Under the pieces are notes generated by a model. It was not told the DNA's origin. It saw only the letters and a program-made list of their open reading frames with translations, and ran no database searches. 64,000 nt of DNA from Thermopolyspora flexuosa (lineage in GTDB: Bacteria > Actinomycetota > Actinomycetes > Streptosporangiales > Streptosporangiaceae), in NCBI RefSeq assembly GCF_006716785.1, contig NZ_VFPQ01000001.1, positions 2,294,001-2,358,000 of the forward strand, in the 5' to 3' direction. The translations under genes were made by a program, and so were the position numbers. Of this stretch, positions 58,094-64,000 are shown in pieces; within the stretch, counting starts at the first letter, position 1; each line of letters begins with the position of its first letter.

Positions 58094-59104
58094 GTGCCGG
58101 TGAACAACCCGGGCGAGGAAGGTGCCGAGGTCGTGGGCGAGCCCGAAGAGGAGGGAGGGCCGTGGGATCGCAGGCACGGCCCGAAGGTGGTCGCGCTCGG
58201 CGGGGGCCACGGGCTGTTCGCCGCGCTGTCGGCGCTGCGGCGGGTGACCGATGACCTGACCGCCGTGGTCACCGTGGCGGACGACGGCGGCTCCAGCGGG
58301 CGGCTGCGCCGGGAGCTCGGCGTGCTGCCGCCGGGCGACCTGCGCATGGCGCTCGCCGCGCTCTGCGGCGACGACGAGTGGGGACAGACCTGGAGCCGGG
58401 TGGTGCAGCACCGGTTCCGCAGCGAGGGCGAGCTGCACGGGCACGCGGTGGGGAACCTGCTCATCGTCGCGCTGTGGGAGCTGCTCGGCGACCCGGTCGC
58501 CGGGCTCGACTGGGTGGGCCGCCTGCTCGGCGCGCACGGCCGGGTGCTGCCGATGGCGTCGGTGCCGCTCGACATCGAGGCCGAGGTGGAGCTCGGCGGC
58601 GAGATCACCACGGTGCGCGGCCAGGTGGCCTGCGCGCTCACCCCGGGCCGGGTGCTCGCGATCTCGCTCGTCCCGGAGAACCCCCCGGCCTGCCCGGAGG
58701 CGGTGCGCGCGGTGCGCGAGGCCGACTGGGTGGTGTTCGGCCCCGGCTCGTGGTTCACCAGCGTGCTGCCGCACCTGATGGTGCCCGAGCTCGCCGAGGC
58801 CCTGCACACCACCGGCGCGCGGCGCCTGGTCAACCTCAACCTCGCCCCGCAGCCGGGCGAGACCGACGGCTTCTCCCCCCAGAAGCACCTGGAGGTGCTC
58901 CAGCAGCACGCCCCGGACCTGCGCGTGGACGTGGTGCTCGCGGACCGGTCGGTGGTGGAGGACGCGGCGCTGCTCGAGAAGGCGGTGAGCGCCCTCGGCG
59001 GGCGGCTCGTCCTCGCCGACGTGGCGGACCCCGGCGGCGCCCCGCGCCACGACCCACGACGTCTTGCCCCGATCCTGGCCGAGATTTTCCACGGGAAGCG
59101 GTGA
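58094..59104 (+). CDS. yvcK: YvcK/CofD-like gluconeogenesis factor
   Basis: YvcK proteins bind UDP-sugars such as UDP-GlcNAc and link carbon supply to peptidoglycan synthesis. The 336-residue protein shows [70 protein letters not shown] and [19 protein letters not shown], the family's set. GTG at 58094 and GTG at 58100 are both possible starts with GAGG upstream; I use the first. The whiA gene follows 68 bases after the stop. Confidence 0.92.
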   Translation: MPVNNPGEEGAEVVGEPEEEGGPWDRRHGPKVVALGGGHGLFAALSALRRVTDDLTAVVTVADDGGSSGRLRRELGVLPPGDLRMALAALCGDDEWGQTWSRVVQHRFRSEGELHGHAVGNLLIVALWELLGDPVAGLDWVGRLLGAHGRVLPMASVPLDIEAEVELGGEITTVRGQVACALTPGRVLAISLVPENPPACPEAVRAVREADWVVFGPGSWFTSVLPHLMVPELAEALHTTGARRLVNLNLAPQPGETDGFSPQKHLEVLQQHAPDLRVDVVLADRSVVEDAALLEKAVSALGGRLVLADVADPGGAPRHDPRRLAPILAEIFHGKR

Positions 59105-59172
59105 AGCGCGTTGGCTGGGACGCCTCGTGCGAGACACTGAACAGGAGCCGATTCGGGGAGGTCGAAGAGCGT

Positions 59173-60153
59173 ATGGCCATGACGGGCGTGGTGAAGGATG
59201 AGCTGAGCCGCCTGCCGGTGCTCAAGCCGTGCTGCCGCAAGGCCGAGGTGTCGACGCTGCTGCGGTTCGCCAGCGGGCTGCATCTGGTCGGCGGGCGCAT
59301 CGTGATCGAGGCGGAGCTCGACACCAACGCCGCCGCCCGCAGGCTGATCAAGGACATCGGCGAGGTGTTCGGCCACCGCGCCGAGGTGCTCGTGCTCCAG
59401 CCCGCCGGGCTGCGCAAGGGCGCCCGGTACGTGGTGCGGGTGCACCGGGACGGCGAGGCGCTCGCCCGGCAGACCGGCCTCATCGACAACCACGGGCGGC
59501 CGGTGCGCGGCCTGCCGCGGCAGGTCGTCTCCGGCGGCACCTGCGACGCGGAGGCCGCCTGGCGCGGGGCGTTCCTCGCCCACGGGTCGCTCACCGAGCC
59601 CGGCAGGTCGATGTCCCTGGAGGTCACCTGCCCCGGCCCGGAGGCCGCGCTCGCCCTGGTCGGCGCGGCGCGCCGGCTGAAGATCCACGCCAAGGCGCGC
59701 GAGGTGCGCGGGGTGGACCGGGTGGTGGTGCGCGACGGCGACGCGATCAGCGCGATGCTCACCCGGCTCGGCGCGCACGACAGCGTGCTCGCCTGGGAGG
59801 AGCGCCGGATGCGCCGTGAGGTGCGGGCCACCGCGAACCGGCTGGCGAACTTCGACGACGCGAACCTGCGCCGCTCGGCGCGGGCCGCGGTCGCCGCGGG
59901 CGCCCGGGTACAGCGCGCCCTGGAGATCCTCGGCGACGACGCGCCCCCGCACCTGGTGCAGGCCGGCAAGCTGCGGCTCGAGCACAAGCAGGCCTCGCTG
60001 GAGGAGCTCGGCCAGATCGCCGACCCGCCGCTCACCAAGGACGCGATCGCCGGCCGGATCCGGCGGCTGCTGGCGATGGCGGACAAGCGCGCGATGGAGC
60101 TCGGGCTGCCCACCACGGAGGCGAGTCTCACGGCCGACATGCTCGCTCCCTGA
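59173..60153 (+). CDS. whiA: Sporulation/division regulator WhiA
   Basis: WhiA is a DNA-binding regulator that, with WhiB in streptomycetes, starts the switch from aerial growth to septation; relatives act in division of non-sporulating bacteria. The 326-residue protein has an N-terminal domain related to LAGLIDADG homing endonucleases ([38 protein letters not shown]) and a C-terminal helix-turn-helix ([20 protein letters not shown] followed by [19 protein letters not shown]). ATG 59173 or the second ATG at 59179 may be used. It is the last gene of the uvrC-rapZ-yvcK-whiA unit. Confidence 0.95.
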   Translation: MAMTGVVKDELSRLPVLKPCCRKAEVSTLLRFASGLHLVGGRIVIEAELDTNAAARRLIKDIGEVFGHRAEVLVLQPAGLRKGARYVVRVHRDGEALARQTGLIDNHGRPVRGLPRQVVSGGTCDAEAAWRGAFLAHGSLTEPGRSMSLEVTCPGPEAALALVGAARRLKIHAKAREVRGVDRVVVRDGDAISAMLTRLGAHDSVLAWEERRMRREVRATANRLANFDDANLRRSARAAVAAGARVQRALEILGDDAPPHLVQAGKLRLEHKQASLEELGQIADPPLTKDAIAGRIRRLLAMADKRAMELGLPTTEASLTADMLAP

Positions 60154-60169
60154 GGCATCGGGGGGTCGG

Positions 60170-61274
<1,105 letters not shown>

Positions 61275-61275
<1 letters not shown>

Positions 61276-62477
61276 TGAAGACCATCGAGGATCTCGACGT
61301 CAAGGGGCGGCGCGTCCTGCTCCGCGCCGACCTCAACGTTCCGCTCGACGGTGACGTGATCACCGACGACCGGCGCATCACGGCGTCGCTGCCGACGATC
61401 CGGGCGCTGACCGAGCGCGGCGCCCGGGTCGTGGTCTGCGCGCACCTGGGGCGGCCCAAGGGCAAGGTGGTGCCGGAGTTCTCGCTCGCCCCGGTCGCCC
61501 GGCGGCTGGGCGAGCTGCTCGGCACCGAGGTGCGGTTCGCCTCCGACGTCGTCGGCGACTCGGCCCGCCAGGTCGCCGAGTCGCTCGGCGACGGCGAGGT
61601 CGCCCTCCTGGAGAACCTGCGCTTCGAGCCGGGGGAGACGAGCAAGGACGACGCCGAGCGCGGCGCGTTCGCCGAGCGGCTCGCCTCCCTCGCCGAGCTG
61701 TACGTGGGCGACGGCTTCGGCGCGGTGCACCGCAAGCACGCCAGCGTGTACGACGTGCCCAAGCGGCTGCCGCACGCGGCCGGCCGCCTCGTCTTCGCCG
61801 AGGTCGAGGTGCTGCGCAAGCTCACCGAGAACCCGGCCCGGCCGTACGTGGTGGTGCTCGGCGGCGCCAAGGTGTCCGACAAGCTCGGCGTGATCGAGAA
61901 CCTGATCCCGAAGGTGGACCGGCTGCTCATCGGCGGCGGCATGGCCTACACCTTCCTCGCCGCGCAGGGCCACGAGGTGGGCGGCTCGCTGCTCCAGGCC
62001 GACCAGATCGACCAGGTGCGCGGGTTCATCGAGGAGGCCGAGCGGCGCGGGGTCGAGCTGGTGCTGCCGGTCGACGTGCTCGCCGCGACCCACTTCGCCG
62101 CGGACGCGCCGTACGAGGTGGTCGAGGCGACCGCGATCCCGGCGGACCGGCAGGGCCTCGACATCGGCCCGAAGACCCGCGAGCTGTTCGCCCAGAAGCT
62201 CGCCGACGCGGCCACCGTGTTCTGGAACGGCCCGATGGGCGTGTTCGAGTTCGACGCGTTCTCCGGCGGCACCCGTGCGGTCGCCGAGGCGCTCGTCGGC
62301 TCGAAGGGCTTCACCGTGGTCGGCGGCGGTGACTCGGCCGCGGCGGTGCGCAGGCTCGGCCTCCCCGAGGACGGGTTCTCGCACATCTCGACCGGTGGCG
62401 GCGCGAGCCTGGAGTACCTCGAGGGCAAGACCCTTCCCGGCCTCGCGGCCCTGGACGCCTACGCGCAGGAGGGCTGA
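61275..62477 (+). CDS. pgk: Phosphoglycerate kinase
   Basis: Pgk makes ATP from 1,3-bisphosphoglycerate. The 400-residue protein shows [37 protein letters not shown] and, in the ATP half, [40 protein letters not shown] and [15 protein letters not shown]. The ATG shares a base with the gap stop. tpiA follows after 3 bases. Confidence 0.97.
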
Positions 62478-62480
62478 ACG

Positions 62481-63272
62481 GTGAGCACGCCTGCCCGCAA
62501 GCCGCTCATGGCGGGCAACTGGAAGATGAACCTCAACCACCTCGAGGCGATCGCGCACGTCCAGAAGCTGGCGTTCGCGCTCACCGAGGCCGACTTCGAG
62601 CGGGTCGAGGTGGTGGTGCTGCCGCCGTTCACCGACCTGCGCGGGGTGCAGACCCTGGTCGACGCGGACAAGCTGCGCATCGGGTACGGCGCGCAGGACC
62701 TGTCCGTGCACGACTCGGGGGCCTACACCGGCGAGATCTCCGGCGCCATGCTCGCCAAGCTCGGCTGCAAGTACGTGCTCGCCGGGCACTCCGAGCGGCG
62801 GCAGTACCACGGTGAGGACGACGAGACCGTCAACGGGAAGGTCAAGGCCGCGCTGCGGCACTCGATCACCCCGATCGTGTGCGTCGGCGAGGGCCTGCCG
62901 GTGCGCCGCGAGGGCCGCCACATCGCCTTCACCCTCGACCAGGTGGACGGGGCCCTGAAGGGCCTGTCCGCCGACGAGGCGAAGAAGATCGTGATCGCCT
63001 ACGAGCCGGTGTGGGCGATCGGCACCGGTGAGGTGGCGACCCCCAAGGACGCCCAGGAGGTCTGCGGCGCGATCCGGGAACGGCTCGCCGAGCTCTACGA
63101 TGACGAGGTGGCCCGGACGGTCCGTATCCTTTACGGAGGATCGGTCAAGGCGAACAACATCGCCGGGATCATCGCGCAGCCCGACGTGGACGGCGGTCTC
63201 GTCGGCGGTGCGTCGCTGGACCCGGTGGAGTTCGTCAAGATCTGTCGCCTCGGGGAGGAGACCTCCGGCTAG
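62481..63272 (+). CDS. tpiA: Triosephosphate isomerase
   Basis: TpiA interconverts the two triose phosphates. The 263-residue protein has the catalytic lysine in AGNWKMNLN, the histidine in [10 protein letters not shown], and the catalytic glutamate in [22 protein letters not shown] completes the phosphate site. The GTG at 62481 has AGGAGGG at 62467-62473. A 7-bp hairpin (63268-63274 with 63282-63288) overlaps its stop codon. Confidence 0.97.
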   Translation: MSTPARKPLMAGNWKMNLNHLEAIAHVQKLAFALTEADFERVEVVVLPPFTDLRGVQTLVDADKLRIGYGAQDLSVHDSGAYTGEISGAMLAKLGCKYVLAGHSERRQYHGEDDETVNGKVKAALRHSITPIVCVGEGLPVRREGRHIAFTLDQVDGALKGLSADEAKKIVIAYEPVWAIGTGEVATPKDAQEVCGAIRERLAELYDDEVARTVRILYGGSVKANNIAGIIAQPDVDGGLVGGASLDPVEFVKICRLGEETSG

Positions 63273-63288
63273 AATACGCGGTTCTAGC
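63268..63288 (+). terminator. Hairpin overlapping the tpiA stop codon
   Basis: GCTAGAA and TTCTAGC pair perfectly around a 7-nt loop and include the TAG stop. It has no U tract and is a weak terminator candidate. Confidence 0.35.
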
Positions 63289-63310
63289 TGGGCTGTTCCG
63301 GGGGTGTAAC

Positions 63311-63338
63311 TTGACAGTAAGTCGTACCCTCGTAGAAC
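63311..63338 (+). promoter_or_regulatory. Promoter of secG
   Basis: A perfect -35 TTGACA (63311-63316) is followed after 16 bases by TAGAAC (63333-63338), a -10-like box. The secG start lies about 75 bases downstream. Confidence 0.6.
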
Positions 63339-63414
63339 AGGTTTGAATCGTCACGACGACGATGTGCAGACGTGAGGATCGCGCTCCGGCGCATGGACTG
63401 GGAACAGGTCAACG

Positions 63415-63645
63415 GTGACAATCGGTATCTCCATCGCCCTCATCCTGTCGAGCCTTCTGCTGATCTTGCTCGTCCTGCTCCACAAGGGCAAGGGTGGGGG
63501 TCTGTCGGATCTGTTCGGCGGCGGGTTCTCCTCGTCGTTCAGCGGATCCTCGGTGGTGGAACGCAACCTTGACCGGCTCACCATCATCACCGGTGTGATC
63601 TGGTTCGTCTGCATCATCGCTCTCGGCCTGCTTCTCAAGCCGTAG
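63415..63645 (+). CDS. secG: Preprotein translocase subunit SecG
   Basis: SecG is the small membrane subunit of the SecYEG channel. The 76-residue protein has two membrane segments (about 4-22 and 57-75) joined by the conserved cytoplasmic loop HKGKGGGLSDLFGGGFSSSF, followed by VVERNLDRLT. The GTG at 63415 is the start. Its position after gap-pgk-tpiA is standard for actinobacteria. Confidence 0.94.
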   Translation: MTIGISIALILSSLLLILLVLLHKGKGGGLSDLFGGGFSSSFSGSSVVERNLDRLTIITGVIWFVCIIALGLLLKP

Positions 63646-63649
63646 CGGT

Positions 63650-63690
63650 ACCGCCCGGGCCCAGGCGCGTCCCGCGCCCGCCCGGGCGGT
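63650..63690 (+). terminator. Terminator of secG
   Basis: A perfect 11-bp inverted repeat (63650-63660 with 63680-63690) with a 19-nt loop starts 5 bases after the secG stop. There is no U tract. Confidence 0.6.
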
Positions 63691-63773
63691 CTCCTGGCCT
63701 GAGGCCGGCCGAGTACGCGTGACAGAGATTCCCCTCCCCGTGCCCGCGGGGCGACCAAGCGAGGAGTACATCC

Positions 63774-64000
63774 GTGGCTAGTGGCAACGCGATCCGTGGT
63801 AGCCGTGTCGGTGCCGGTCCGATGGGGGAGGCCGAGCGCGGAGAGGCGGCGCCGCGCGTCCAGGTCTCCTTCTGGTGTGCCAACAAGCACGAGGTGCGTC
63901 CCAGCTTCGCGAGCGATGCACCGATCCCCGAGATCTGGGACTGCCCTCGCTGCGGTCTGCCTGCCGGCCAGGACCGTGACAACCCGCCCGCTCCGCCGCG
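63774..64000 (+). CDS. rbpA: RNA polymerase-binding protein RbpA, 5' part
   Basis: RbpA is an actinobacterial transcription factor that binds sigma and stabilises the open complex. The frame runs from the GTG at 63774, with GAGGAG seven bases before, to the window edge without a stop, 75 complete codons. It shows NAIRGSRVGAGPMGEAERG, the zinc-ribbon part FWCANKHEVRPSFA and IPEIWDCPRCGLPAG with C-x3-H and C-x2-C. The C-terminal sigma-interaction helix lies beyond the window. Confidence 0.93.
   Translation, partial: MASGNAIRGSRVGAGPMGEAERGEAAPRVQVSFWCANKHEVRPSFASDAPIPEIWDCPRCGLPAGQDRDNPPAPP

Overview
The window is a chromosomal segment of a high-GC, Gram-positive actinobacterium. The evidence is the very high GC with strong third-position bias, the frequent GTG starts, ATGA/GTGA-coupled operons, WhiA, SteA/MctB, RbpA, Lsr2 and the ClpC/UvrA/RapZ/YvcK/WhiA neighbourhood. 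The rRNA sequence, the long tRNA-free 16S-23S spacer and the gene order fit the Streptosporangiales best, possibly a thermophilic member; the genus is inference. No phage, insertion sequence, CRISPR array or tRNA gene was seen.

Layout. (1) 1-9.0 kb is the accessory part: the 3' end of an NDMA-type alcohol dehydrogenase, an Lsr2-type nucleoid protein, a secreted penicillin-acylase-family enzyme with a discoidin domain, a frameshifted Uma2-type pseudogene, a metallo-beta-lactamase-fold protein, an OsmC-like protein lacking its second cysteine, and an acyl-CoA synthetase. (2) 9.1-16.7 kb is the arginine operon argC-J-B-D-F-R followed by argH, with candidate ArgR sites before argC. (3) 16.7-19.1 kb carries a 3-methyladenine glycosylase and tyrS. 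(4) 19.1-25.7 kb is a complete rRNA operon with two promoter candidates, a conserved leader element and tandem terminators. (5) 25.9-37.5 kb has the mycobacterial Rv1691-Rv1696-like order: TPR protein(s), HAD phosphatase, small protein, tlyA, NAD kinase, recN, with an MBL hydrolase, a DUF1015 protein and an SCP2 protein between them. (6) 37.8-44.0 kb is a tightly coupled envelope cluster: steA, mctB/steB, a MraY/WecA-like membrane transferase, a MurJ-like flippase and a GT4 glycosyltransferase. (7) 44.1-47.7 kb holds a yybP-ykoY manganese riboswitch controlling terC, then psd-pssA for phosphatidylethanolamine synthesis and a small unknown gene. (8) 47.8-60.2 kb holds an MBL hydrolase, uvrA, a Rieske lipoprotein, a ClpC-like protein with both ATPase sites degraded, and uvrC-rapZ-yvcK-whiA. 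(9) 60.3-64 kb is gap-pgk-tpiA, secG and the start of rbpA.

Most of the window is conserved core. The parts most worth a second look are the ClpC-like pseudo-unfoldase (52381-54933), the steA-mctB-transferase-flippase-glycosyltransferase cluster, the charge-segregated TPR protein after the rRNA operon, the Mn riboswitch, and a DasR-like operator before gap. I did not find a system I can firmly call new. The pseudo-unfoldase and the envelope cluster are the best candidates.
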